Shown: positions 49,723 through 57,603, counted from the stretch's first letter. The stretch is DNA of 64,000 bases from Leucobacter chromiisoli (GCF_016522505.1 NZ_JAEHOH010000001.1:62001-126000); one strand, 5' to 3'. Program-made: numbers and translations. The notes: generated by a model not told the origin, from the letters alone.

Positions 49723-50456
49723 TCCGCGTGCTCGTCGTCGACGACCATCCGATCGTGCGGGCCGGCATCGCCGGACTGCTCGACGGTGAGCCCGGCCTCG
49801 AGGTGGTCGCGGAGGCGGCGAGCGGCGAGGAGGCGGTCGGACTCGCGGCCGCCCTGCGCGCCGACGTGGTGCTCATGGATCTCCGGATGCCCGGCATCGG
49901 GGGAGTGGAGGCGACCCGGCGCATCGTCCAGGGAGCCGCCGAGTCTCCGGCGGGCGCCGAGGGTGTGAAGGTTCCCGAGGCCCCGGAGAGCGCCGAGTCT
50001 CCGGCGGGCGCCGACGCCTCCGATGCCCGCCCGGCCCCGCGCGTGCTCGTGTTCACCACCTACGAGGACGACGATCAGATCCTCGTCGCGATCGCCGCGG
50101 GTGCCAGCGGCTACCTGCTCAAGGCGGCCCCCGCGGAGGAGCTGGTGGCGGGCGTCCGCGCGGTGGCCGCCGGGCAGACGGTGCTCGCCCCGTCGATCGC
50201 GGCGCAGCTGGTGGCGCGCGCGAGCGGGGCGGGAGCGCGAGCCGTGGACGAGCGACCCGCGCCCGCGCTGACCCCGCGCGAGACCGAGATCCTGGCCCTC
50301 GTCGCCGAGGGGTTCAGCAACCCGGAGATCGCCGCCCGTCTGTTCATCGGGGAGTCCACCGTGAAGACCCACCTGCTGCACGTCTTCGAGAAGCTGGAGG
50401 TGTCGGATCGCACGCGCGCGGTGCTCCGGGCGATGGAGCTCGGGATCCTGGGCTGA
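49719..50456 (+). CDS. LuxR/NarL-family response regulator with an inserted repeat in the receiver
   Basis: 245-residue regulator. The receiver has acidic residues Asp8-Asp9, the phospho-acceptor Asp54 in VLMDLRMPG, Thr113/Thr114 and Lys135 in GYLLKAA. Between helix 3 and strand 4 (about residues 72-106) there is an extra 30-35-residue stretch with two AESPAGA units, coded by a duplicated 23-bp sequence. Such an insert is not usual in NarL receivers. The C-terminal HTH has LTPRETEILALVAEG and the recognition helix IGESTVKTHLLHVFEKL. GTG 49719 overlaps the kinase stop. Confidence 0.92.
   Translation: MIRVLVVDDHPIVRAGIAGLLDGEPGLEVVAEAASGEEAVGLAAALRADVVLMDLRMPGIGGVEATRRIVQGAAESPAGAEGVKVPEAPESAESPAGADASDARPAPRVLVFTTYEDDDQILVAIAAGASGYLLKAAPAEELVAGVRAVAAGQTVLAPSIAAQLVARASGAGARAVDERPAPALTPRETEILALVAEGFSNPEIAARLFIGESTVKTHLLHVFEKLEVSDRTRAVLRAMELGILG
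49938..50014 (+). repeat. 23-bp duplicated segment inside the response regulator gene
   Basis: Identical 23-bp copies starting GCCGAGTCTCCGGCG at 49938 and 49992, 54 bp (18 codons) apart, so both are read in the same frame. Confidence 0.9.
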
Positions 50457-50468
50457 GCCTCTGCCCCT

Positions 50469-50538
50469 CAGCGGTGGATTCGCCGGCAGCGGAACCGGAT
50501 CCACCCGATCGATTCCGCTGGGGGCGGATCCACCGCTG
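50469..50538. promoter_or_regulatory. Nested inverted repeats between response regulator and DUF4432 gene
   Basis: Outer arms CAGCGGTGGAT / ATCCACCGCTG (50469-50479, 50528-50538) enclose inner arms CAGCGGAA / TTCCGCTG (50487-50494, 50513-50520). CGGTGGAT is shared with the palindromes at 46268-46312. It can fold as a terminator; as DNA it could bind the LuxR-type regulator. Confidence 0.55.
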
Positions 50539-50560
50539 CAAGCCGCGTCGGGAGGTGGTG

Positions 50561-50566
50561 TAGCGT
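50561..50566 (+). promoter_or_regulatory. Possible -10 box of the DUF4432 gene
   Basis: TAGCGT 28 nt before the ATG, leaving space for GGAGG. Confidence 0.35.
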
Positions 50567-50593
50567 GAGCGCAGGCTCGGGAACGGAGGCGGC

Positions 50594-51616
50594 ATGAGCG
50601 AGCAGGACCCCCTGGCCGACACGGCCGCGGAGGCGGGCGCCCTCGGACTGATCTCCTCCTGCGAGTCGTCGGTCGTGAGCGACGGTCCGGAGGCGGGTAC
50701 GCGACGGATCCGCCTCGTCTCGGGAGACCTCGACGTCGAGCTGCTTCCCGACCGCGGCCTCGACCTGGGGGTCGCCCGGGTCGCCGGAGTGCCCGTCTCG
50801 TGGGTCTCGCCCACAGGCTTCCCCCGCCGCGACCTCACCGCGGACACCGGGTTCGCACGCACCTTCGGCGGAGGCCTGCTCGCCACCTGCGGCCTGCAGA
50901 ACTTCGGCCCCGAGCAACTCGAGGACGGCGGCGGGGGTGCCGGATCCCGCGTCGCCCACCCCATGCACGGGCGCTACGGCTCGATCCCCGCCTCGGTGGT
51001 GCGCGCCGAGGCCGACGAGACCGGGGCGGTGGTCGAGGGGCGTGTGCGCGAGGCCGAGGTGTTCGGCGTCGACCTTGAGCTGCGCAGGCGGGTCGAGCTG
51101 CCGCTCGGCGAGCGCGCGATCAGGATCCGCGACGTCGTCGTCAACCGCGGCGCCCTCCCCGCCGAGTGCATGGTGCTCTACCACCTGAACTTCGGCTGGC
51201 CGCTCGTCGCGGAGGGCACCGAGCTGCGCACCGGCGCCGAGGAGGTGCTGCCGCGCGACGCCGCCGCCGAGGCCGGGCTCGAGGAGTGGCACCGCTTCCC
51301 CGCCCTCTCGGAGCGGTATCCCGAGCAGGTGTTCTCGCATCGGCTGCCCGGGGGCCGGTCGGCCGAGATCGGGATCGCGCACCCGGGCGGCTTCACCGCC
51401 CGCGTGGCCTACGACCCCGCCCAGCTGCCGGGCCTCTTCCAGTGGCGGGTCGCCGAGCGCGGTTTCGCGGTGCTGGCGGTCGAGCCCGCGACGGCGCCCA
51501 CGATCCTCGGCCGCGCCGACGCTCTGGCGCGGGGGCTCACGCGGACGCTGCCTCCGGGCGGACGGTTCGAACTCGGACTGGAGATCTCCTTCACCGGAGC
51601 GCCCTCGCTGCGGTGA
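50594..51616 (+). CDS. DUF4432 family protein (galactose-mutarotase-like fold)
   Basis: 340-residue protein of the DUF4432 group, built on the aldose-1-epimerase-like beta-sandwich. The LLPDRGLDLGVARVAGVPVSW segment, the FGGGLLATCGLQNFG motif, HPMHGRYGSIPA with likely active-site histidines, and LYHLNFGWPLVAEG are typical. It probably interconverts sugar anomers or acts on a related carbohydrate. GGAGGC precedes the ATG. It is the leftmost gene of the sugar/polyol region and converges with the mannitol-dehydrogenase-family gene, leaving only 16 nt between the stops. Confidence 0.88.
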   Translation: MSEQDPLADTAAEAGALGLISSCESSVVSDGPEAGTRRIRLVSGDLDVELLPDRGLDLGVARVAGVPVSWVSPTGFPRRDLTADTGFARTFGGGLLATCGLQNFGPEQLEDGGGGAGSRVAHPMHGRYGSIPASVVRAEADETGAVVEGRVREAEVFGVDLELRRRVELPLGERAIRIRDVVVNRGALPAECMVLYHLNFGWPLVAEGTELRTGAEEVLPRDAAAEAGLEEWHRFPALSERYPEQVFSHRLPGGRSAEIGIAHPGGFTARVAYDPAQLPGLFQWRVAERGFAVLAVEPATAPTILGRADALARGLTRTLPPGGRFELGLEISFTGAPSLR

Positions 51617-51632
51617 ACCGCGGCGGGCGCGA

Positions 51633-53141
51633 TCAGGCGGCGGCGCCGTCCGCGGCATCCGCGCCGCTCGCGGCGATCGCGCGGATCGCGCCTCGGGGGC
51701 CGAGCCGTTCGAGGTTCTCGCGGGCCGTGAGGTAGGCCTCGCGCAGCGCGTCCGGCACCGCGGCCGGGGCGAGTGCCGCGTCGAGGAACGAGCCGGGCTC
51801 CGCCTCGTCGCCGAGGGCCGCCGACTCGAGCTCGGCGAGCCGGGCGTCGTGGGTGACGAGGCGCGCGCCGGGATCCCGGGCACCCCGCAGCAGGCACGCC
51901 TGCCAGGCGGCGAGCACCAGCGCGCAGCGCTCGACGGCCAGCCCGTGCGCCGCGCGCTCGAGGGCGACGGGCAGCAGGAACGCCGGGATCCGGCTCGACC
52001 CGTCGACCACCTGGCGCGCGAGCGTGTCGCGGATCGCCCGATTGCGGAAGCGCGAGAGCAGCGCCGCGCGGTAGTCGGCGAGGTCGACGCCGGGCACCGG
52101 ATCGAGCGTCGGGGCGGCCTCCTCGCGCAGGTAGCCCGCGACGAACCCCGAGAAGTCGGGATCCTCGCATGCCTCGTGCACCTCCGTGAAGCCCTCGAGC
52201 AGGCCGAGGTACGACATCGCCTGGTGGGAGGCGTTGAGCAGCCGCAGCTTCATCTTCTCGTAGGGCGCGACGTCGGGCACGAACTGCGCGCCCACGGCGT
52301 CGAGGGGCGGCCGGACGGGGGAGAAGCGATCCTCGACCACCCACTGCTCGAAGCGCTCGGAGCACACGGGCCAGCGGTCCTCGAGGCCGGTCAGCTCGGC
52401 GACGGCGGCCCGGTCCCGGTCGGTCGTCGCGGGGGTGATCCGGTCGACCATCGAGTTGGGGAAGGCGACGTTCTCGTCGATCCAGCCGGCGAGCCCCGGA
52501 TCGACGTGGCGCGCGAAGCCCACGAGCGCCGCCCGCGCGACCTCGCCGTTCCCCTGGATGTTGTCGCAGGAGAGCACGGTGAACGGCGGGATCCCCTCGG
52601 CCCGCCTGCGGCGCAGCGCCTCGGCGAGGAGCCCCCAGGCGGTGCGCGGCAGGGCTCCCGGCTCGGCGTCGGCCCGGGCGCCGGCTCGATCGATGTCGAA
52701 CGTCTCGCCCTCGCCCGACATGCCGTATCCGGCCTCGGTCACGGTGAGCGTCACCACGAGCGTGCCGGGGGCGGCGAGCCGCCGGATCACGGCCTCGGGG
52801 TCGTCGGGCGCGAAGAGGTACTCGGAGACGGAGCCGATGATCCGCGCCTCCTCGTCGCCCGACGAGGCCCGGGTGACGAGGGTGTAGAGGCGATCCTGCG
52901 CCTCCATGACGTCGCGCATCGCGGAGTCGCCGGGCATCAGCCCGACGCCGCAGAGACTCCAGTCGCGGCCATCGTCTGCGCCCCTGGCGAGCAGGCGGTC
53001 GAGGTACATCGCGAGGTGGGCCCGGGAGAACCCGCCCAGTCCGATGTGCACGATGCTGGGCGTGCGGGCGTCGCGGTTGTAGAGTGGGATGACAACGTTG
53101 TCCTTCGCGATGCTCAACGTCGAGCTTCTGAGATCGGCCAT
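51633..53141 (-). CDS. Mannitol dehydrogenase family protein (polyol / hexuronate reductase)
   Basis: 502-residue long-chain polyol dehydrogenase, which oxidises a polyol (mannitol, arabitol, altronate or similar) to the ketose with NAD. The N-terminal IVHIGLGGFSRAHLAMYLD is the nucleotide fold of this family. The catalytic block KMKLRLLNASHQAMSYLG has the lysine, asparagine and histidine of K-x5-N-x2-H. The FPNSMVDRITPAT segment is also diagnostic. ATG 53141 has no ribosome-binding site but has TAGACT 7 nt upstream, and the encoded N-terminus aligns with family members. A perfect LacI-type palindrome lies at codons 14-17 of the gene, so its regulation by the nearby LacI protein is likely. 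Confidence 0.92.
   Translation of the reverse strand: MADLRSSTLSIAKDNVVIPLYNRDARTPSIVHIGLGGFSRAHLAMYLDRLLARGADDGRDWSLCGVGLMPGDSAMRDVMEAQDRLYTLVTRASSGDEEARIIGSVSEYLFAPDDPEAVIRRLAAPGTLVVTLTVTEAGYGMSGEGETFDIDRAGARADAEPGALPRTAWGLLAEALRRRRAEGIPPFTVLSCDNIQGNGEVARAALVGFARHVDPGLAGWIDENVAFPNSMVDRITPATTDRDRAAVAELTGLEDRWPVCSERFEQWVVEDRFSPVRPPLDAVGAQFVPDVAPYEKMKLRLLNASHQAMSYLGLLEGFTEVHEACEDPDFSGFVAGYLREEAAPTLDPVPGVDLADYRAALLSRFRNRAIRDTLARQVVDGSSRIPAFLLPVALERAAHGLAVERCALVLAAWQACLLRGARDPGARLVTHDARLAELESAALGDEAEPGSFLDAALAPAAVPDALREAYLTARENLERLGPRGAIRAIAASGADAADGAAA
53091..53102. promoter_or_regulatory. LacI-type operator inside the 5' end of the mannitol dehydrogenase gene
   Basis: GACAACGTTGTC, a perfect 12-bp palindrome, 39 nt after the start codon and identical to the site over the LacI promoter at 55351-55362. 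A flanking T before it is shared too. It would act as a roadblock or downstream operator. Confidence 0.65.
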
Positions 53142-53148
53142 GCGCGCG

Positions 53149-53154
53149 AGTCTA
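53149..53154 (-). promoter_or_regulatory. Leaderless -10 box of the mannitol dehydrogenase gene
   Basis: TAGACT on the minus strand, 7 nt before ATG 53141. Confidence 0.55.
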
Positions 53155-53203
53155 CGTTACGAGTGACCGAATGCGATGCAGTGAACGACAGGAAGGGTGC
53201 GCA

Positions 53204-53947
53204 ATGGGCGATTTCGAGGGCCGTACGGTGCTGGTGACCGGAGCAGGCGGAGGGATCGGTGCGGCGACGGTGCGGCATCTCGCTCGCAGGGGGGCGGACG
53301 TCATCGCCGCGGCGCGCAGCATCGACAAGGTGGCCGAGCTGTGCGAGGAGACCGGCGCGCGGCCCCTCGCCTTCGATCTCGAGAGCGAGGATTCGATCCG
53401 CGAGGCCATCGAGGGCCTCGGGAGCGAGGGCGTCGACCTCTGGGGCGTCGTCAACTGCGCGGGCTTCGGCGGCGAGATCGCCACTCCGCAGGAGACCGAC
53501 ATCTCGGTGTTCGACAAGGTGATCTCCGTGAACGCGCGGGGCGCGCTGCTCGTCACGAAGTACGCGTCGCGCGAGATGATCCGCGCCGGCAAGGGCGGCG
53601 CGTTCGTCAACGTGTCGAGCCAGGCGAGTCTCGTCGCCCTGACGGGGCACATCTCCTACGGCTCGTCGAAGGCCGCGCTCGACAACATCACCCGGGTCAC
53701 GGCGCTCGAGCTCGGCGCGCACGGCATCCGCGCCAACAGCGTGAACCCCACCGTCGTGATGACCCCGATGTCGGCCTGGTACTGGGGCCGCCCCGAGATC
53801 GAGGGCCCGTTCCTCGACCAGATGCCCCTCGGCCGCTGGGCCACCGAGGACGAGATCGCCGGGCCGATCGCGTTCCTCCTGAGCGACGACGCCGCGATGA
53901 TCTCGGGCGTCTCGCTGCCCATCGACGGGGGCTACACCTCTCGCTGA
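53204..53947 (+). CDS. SDR-family oxidoreductase (L-xylulose-reductase-like)
   Basis: 247-residue short-chain dehydrogenase. The cofactor motif is VTGAGGGIGAA (T-G-x3-G-x-G), the N-N-A-G equivalent reads VNCAGFGG, the catalytic serine is in VNVSSQAS and the catalytic pair is SYGSSKAALD (Y-x3-K). An arginine-containing ARSIDK after the second strand hints at NADP preference. The pattern resembles L-xylulose/dicarbonyl reductases, which interconvert ketoses and polyols. ATG 53204 follows GGAAGG. It is divergent from the mannitol-dehydrogenase-family gene and belongs to the polyol cluster. Confidence 0.9.
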   Translation: MGDFEGRTVLVTGAGGGIGAATVRHLARRGADVIAAARSIDKVAELCEETGARPLAFDLESEDSIREAIEGLGSEGVDLWGVVNCAGFGGEIATPQETDISVFDKVISVNARGALLVTKYASREMIRAGKGGAFVNVSSQASLVALTGHISYGSSKAALDNITRVTALELGAHGIRANSVNPTVVMTPMSAWYWGRPEIEGPFLDQMPLGRWATEDEIAGPIAFLLSDDAAMISGVSLPIDGGYTSR

Positions 53948-53951
53948 ACGG

Positions 53952-54072
53952 CGGAGCGGGTCAGGGCGTTCTCCCGGAGCGGGGTCAGGGCGTTCTCCCG
54001 CTTCCGGCCGGGTGCCCGAGAGGCGGGAAAAGACCCGAGAACTCGGAGATCGAGCCTGTTCTCCGCCTCTCG
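53952..54072. terminator. Direct repeat and long hairpin between convergent SDR and kinase-HAD genes
   Basis: Two near-identical 23/24-bp units (CGGAGCGGG(G)TCAGGGCG..., 53952-53974 and 53975-53998) are followed by an inverted repeat CGAGAGGCGG / CCGCCTCTCG (54017-54026, 54063-54072). The 36-nt loop contains the small palindrome CCGAG-AA-CTCGG. It is a likely bidirectional terminator. Confidence 0.6.
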
Positions 54073-54077
54073 AGCAC

Positions 54078-55277
54078 TCAGGTCCGCGGCGCGAGGCGGA
54101 AGCCGCCGTCGGCGAGCGGCACCACCTCGAGCTGGTCGAGGCGGTCGACGATGAGATCGGCCGCCGCCAGCTCGTCTGCGCTGTGCGTCCCGGTGATGGC
54201 GACGACGGTGCACCCGGCGGCGCGCGCCGCGGTGATGCCCGCGGGCGCGTCCTCGAACGCGACGCAGCCGGCGGCGTCGACGCCCAGCCGCCCGGCGCCG
54301 GTGAGGAAGGGCTCGGGATCGGGTTTGCCGCGCTCGACGTCGTCGAACGTGACCACGACCTCGGGGGGCACCAGGCCCGAGGCCGCGATGCGGCTCGAGG
54401 CGATCGGCACCGTGCCGCTCGTGACGATGGCGCGGCTCGGCATGGCGTCGAAGAGTTCGAGGGAGCCGGGGATCGCCCGCACGCCGGAGACCTCCGTGCT
54501 CTCGAGGTGCTCGATCCGGGCGAGCGCCCGCGGCACCTGGTCCAGGGGCAGCATGTCGGTGAGCAGCAGTTCGGCCGGACGCCCGTGGCTGGCCTCGAGC
54601 AGCGCCAGGTTGATGTCGAACTCGGTTGCGAGGCGCGACCAGGAGCGGAGCACGGCCGGGGTCGAGTCGATGAGGGTGCCGTCGAGGTCGAAGAGGGCGG
54701 CGAGGAAGTCGCGCTCGTAGACCGGCGACCGCTCGGGCAGCGGGCGGTCGCCGCCGAGGTGGCGCCGCACGCGCACCAGCTGCTGCTCGGTCGACAGGGC
54801 GCTGCTGATCTCGAGATGGGGGATCGCGGGCACCTGCTCGGGCGCGGGCCGGGCGTGCGCGTCGCGCGCTGCCGCCGCCCCGCCCGCGCGCTCGCCGCGG
54901 CGCTCCACCAGCAGCTCGGGATCCCCCACCATGCGCACGACGACGGGCTCGGCGCCGCAGGCGTCGATGAGGGCGCGCCACTCGGGCCCCCCGGCCAGCT
55001 CGGCGGTGAAGGGGGCGACGACCACGGCGCCCGAGCCCACGGAGGCCTGGTCGGCGAGCAGGGCGCGCAGCGCCGCGTACCGGGCGGGGCGGACGGTCGC
55101 CCGGTGCCGGGCGGCGTTCCAGTGGTCGCCGGGCGGGAGCCAGGGCGCGAGCCCGTCGAGCAGCGGCTCGGTGAGGGTGTCGAGGTCGAGCAGGGGGAGC
55201 CCGAGGCCCGCGGCGAGCGCGCGCCCGAGCGTGGTCTTCCCCGTTCCGGCGGCTCCCGCCACGGCGATGATCGGCAT
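54078..55277 (-). CDS. Fused gluconokinase-like kinase and HAD-family phosphatase
   Basis: 399-residue two-domain protein. Residues 1 to about 185 form a small P-loop kinase of the gluconokinase type, with Walker A GAAGTGKTT (8-16) and LLDLDTLTEPLLDGL. From about 195 a HAD hydrolase begins with the nucleophile motif FDLDGTLIDS, continues with VTSGTVPIAS (motif II) and the lysine and acid region GKPDPEPFLTGA...AFEDAPAGI of beta-phosphoglucomutase-like sugar phosphatases. The two activities would add and remove phosphate on sugars, so the protein could control a sugar-phosphate pool. ATG 55277 is preceded by GGAGGAGGAG. It is divergent from the LacI regulator. Confidence 0.85.
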   Translation of the reverse strand: MPIIAVAGAAGTGKTTLGRALAAGLGLPLLDLDTLTEPLLDGLAPWLPPGDHWNAARHRATVRPARYAALRALLADQASVGSGAVVVAPFTAELAGGPEWRALIDACGAEPVVVRMVGDPELLVERRGERAGGAAAARDAHARPAPEQVPAIPHLEISSALSTEQQLVRVRRHLGGDRPLPERSPVYERDFLAALFDLDGTLIDSTPAVLRSWSRLATEFDINLALLEASHGRPAELLLTDMLPLDQVPRALARIEHLESTEVSGVRAIPGSLELFDAMPSRAIVTSGTVPIASSRIAASGLVPPEVVVTFDDVERGKPDPEPFLTGAGRLGVDAAGCVAFEDAPAGITAARAAGCTVVAITGTHSADELAAADLIVDRLDQLEVVPLADGGFRLAPRT

Positions 55278-55348
55278 GTGCTCCTCCTCCGACGGGCCGC
55301 CCGCGGTCGGGCGCATCCCGCCGCCGCACAGCGACACCGAACTGTGAC

Positions 55349-55429
55349 TTGACAACGTTGTCTATTCGGGTCGAGTATATCCCTGATGGTCGTGGACGAC
55401 CTCTGAATTCTGCGAATGACAACGATGTC
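55349..55429 (+). promoter_or_regulatory. LacI promoter with two operator sites
   Basis: A consensus -35 box TTGACA (55349-55354) overlaps the perfect palindrome GACAACGTTGTC (55351-55362); GAGTAT at 55373-55378 (18-bp spacer) can be the -10 box. A second site GACAACGATGTC (55418-55429, one base different) lies just before the LacI start codon at 55442. Together they indicate autoregulation and control of the operon that LacI heads. Confidence 0.7.
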
Positions 55430-55441
55430 GGGGGCTCGAGG

Positions 55442-56521
55442 GTGAGTGCTGGTTCGAACGCTGCGGGAGCGGGCGCGGTCGCGCGTCCCTCCGCACCGGC
55501 GCGCCTCTCCGACGTGGCGGCGGCGGCGGGCGTCAGCATCAAGACGGTGTCCCGCGTCGTGAACGACGAGCCCGGCGTGCTGCGGGCGACCCAGGAGCGG
55601 GTGCTCGAGGCGATCCGCGAGCTCGGCTTCGTGCCCAACACCATGGCCCGCTCCCTCAAGACCGGCGGTCAGGACGCGATCGGCGTGGTGATCGACGCGA
55701 TCGGCGACCCGTTCTTCGCGGCGATCGTCAGCGTCATCGAGGAGCTCGCGCTTGAGCAGGGCATGAACGTCGTCTTCGCCAGCACCTCGGGGGATCCCGA
55801 CCGCGAGCGCGATCAGCTGCTGCGGCTCGCCGGCTACCGCCTGCGCGGCCTCATCGTGACGCCGACGGGCGAGGACGCATCGCTGCTGCAGCAGCTGCGC
55901 CGGAGGATGCCGGTCGTCTGCCTCGACAGCGCCCGCACCGGCCTCGACTCGGTCGTGGTCGACGACTACAGCGCCACCCGCGACGCGGTCGAGCGCCTCA
56001 TCGCGGTCGGCCATGAGCGGATCGCCTTCATCGGCTACGACGAGCTCCACCCGCAGACCACCGGCCGCCGCTACACCGGCTTCGCCGACGCCCTCGGCGC
56101 CGCGGGCCTCACCGCGCCGCCGCATCTCACGATCGATCATCGCCGCCGCCGCATCGACCTCGCCGCCACCGTCGGCGAGCTCCTGAGCGGGCCCGAGGCG
56201 CCGACGGCCGTGTTCTGCGCGACCGCCCGCTCGGCGATCGCGACCCTCGACGCGATCCAGGCCGGCGGCCATCGAGACGTCGCCCTCATCTCCTTCGGCG
56301 ACTTCGAGCTCGCGAGCGTCTTCACGCCGGGCGTGACCTGCGTCGACCACGATCCGCGCAGCATCGCGTCGGTGGCGTTCGCCCGGCTGATGGAGCTCGT
56401 CGAGCACCCCGGCGCGCAGCCGAGCGAGATCGTCGTCCCCGTCCATCTCGTCCCCCGCGGCTCCGGCGAGCTCCCGCCCGCCGACCGCGCACTGTCAGCC
56501 CAGAGCCGAGGAGTCTCATGA
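55442..56521 (+). CDS. LacI-family transcriptional regulator
   Basis: 359-residue repressor. The LacI-type HTH and hinge are at residues 21-70 (RLSDVAAAAGVSIKTVSRVV, then NDEPGVLRATQERVLEAIREL). The periplasmic-binding-protein-like sensor domain follows with GVVIDAIGDPFFAAIVSVIE, RLRGLIVTPTG, VDDYSATRDAVERLIAVGHERIAFIG (in parts) and the C-terminal VTCVDHDPRSIASVAFARLM. GTG 55442 is chosen since the reading frame further upstream overlaps the promoter itself; GGGGG is 7 nt before it. It is the first gene of the operon that continues with PMI, ABC importer and catabolic enzymes, and likely responds to the imported sugar or polyol. Confidence 0.92.
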   Translation: MSAGSNAAGAGAVARPSAPARLSDVAAAAGVSIKTVSRVVNDEPGVLRATQERVLEAIRELGFVPNTMARSLKTGGQDAIGVVIDAIGDPFFAAIVSVIEELALEQGMNVVFASTSGDPDRERDQLLRLAGYRLRGLIVTPTGEDASLLQQLRRRMPVVCLDSARTGLDSVVVDDYSATRDAVERLIAVGHERIAFIGYDELHPQTTGRRYTGFADALGAAGLTAPPHLTIDHRRRRIDLAATVGELLSGPEAPTAVFCATARSAIATLDAIQAGGHRDVALISFGDFELASVFTPGVTCVDHDPRSIASVAFARLMELVEHPGAQPSEIVVPVHLVPRGSGELPPADRALSAQSRGVS

Positions 56522-57603
56522 ACCCGCTTCTGCTCCCTCCCAACCCGGTGCAGCACTTCTACCGGGGCGGAGACCGCATCGCCGCCCTGCGAGGGATCGT
56601 GCCCGAGAGCGACCATCAGCCGGAGGAGTGGCTCGGTGCGACCGTCTCCCGGTTCGGCGAGAGCTCGGTCGGGCTGGCGGTCACGGACGACGGCTCGCTG
56701 CTGCGCGACCACGTGGCGGCCGACCCGGCGGCGTGGGTCGGCGGGCGCGGCAGCACCGAGAGCGACACGGGCATCCTCGTGAAGCTGCTCGACGCCAGGC
56801 AGCGCCTGCCCGTCCACGTCCATCCGCCCCGCGACTTCGCCGCGAGCCACCTCGACTGCCCCTACGGCAAGACCGAGGCCTGGTACGTGCTCGACGCCGA
56901 GCCGGGCGGCGCGGTCTACGTCGGCTGGAAGGAGCCCGTCGACCGCGACGAGCTGGACCGCCGCCGCGACGCGCAGGACAGCGAGTGGATGCTGGATCAC
57001 CTCAATCGCATCCCCGTCGAGCCCGGCATGGCGATGATGTGCCCGGCGGGAACGGCGCACGCGATCGGCGAGGGCGTCTTCGTGGCCGAGGTGCAGGAGC
57101 CCACGGACTTCTCGATCCTGCTCGAGTGGTCGGTCACCACCTCCACGCGGGAGGAGTCCCACCTCGACCTCGGCTTCGACGCCGTGATGCCCTCGGTGTC
57201 GACCGAGGCGCTCTCGCAGGAGCAGGTCGCGGCGCTCATCTCGCGGGCGGGGCAGGATCCCGTCTCGGCGGGCCCGGTCTCGCTGCTCCCCGCGCCGGCC
57301 GACCCCTACTTCCGCGTGCTCCGGGGCGCGTCGGGGGTCGAGGTCGGGGGCGCGCACGCCGCCGCTGGCGAGGCCGCATCGGGGCTCTTCCCGCAGAGCT
57401 TCGCCGTCGTCGTCGCGATGTCGGGCGAGGGGCGCCTCGTGCCGGAGCTCGCGGGCGGCGCCTCGGTGGGCATCCGCCGCGGCGAGGCGTTCGCGGTGCC
57501 CGACGCCTTCGGCCCGTGGCGCGTCGAGGGGAACGCCTCGGTGCTCGCCTGCCTGCCCGGCGCCGGCTGGCCCGAGACGCTGCATCGCGGAGGCGTGCGA
57601 TGA
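56518..57603 (+). CDS. Class I mannose-6-phosphate isomerase family protein
   Basis: 361-residue cupin-type isomerase. Zinc ligands are in LPVHVHPPRD (about residue 100), in the glutamate of GKTEAWYVLDAEPG and in the histidine of AGTAHAIGEG. The FAASHLDCPYGKTEAWY block corresponds to the type I PMI motif. It probably interconverts a ketose phosphate and an aldose phosphate; the family includes members acting on sugars other than mannose, and no mannose pathway is seen here. The start overlaps the LacI stop (ATGA). Confidence 0.85.
   Translation: MNPLLLPPNPVQHFYRGGDRIAALRGIVPESDHQPEEWLGATVSRFGESSVGLAVTDDGSLLRDHVAADPAAWVGGRGSTESDTGILVKLLDARQRLPVHVHPPRDFAASHLDCPYGKTEAWYVLDAEPGGAVYVGWKEPVDRDELDRRRDAQDSEWMLDHLNRIPVEPGMAMMCPAGTAHAIGEGVFVAEVQEPTDFSILLEWSVTTSTREESHLDLGFDAVMPSVSTEALSQEQVAALISRAGQDPVSAGPVSLLPAPADPYFRVLRGASGVEVGGAHAAAGEAASGLFPQSFAVVVAMSGEGRLVPELAGGASVGIRRGEAFAVPDAFGPWRVEGNASVLACLPGAGWPETLHRGGVR

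Noticed and set aside
53114-56446. 1110-codon minus-strand frame across the SDR, HAD-fusion and LacI genes
   Set aside because: Composition typical of a shadow frame and inconsistent with three well-defined genes.
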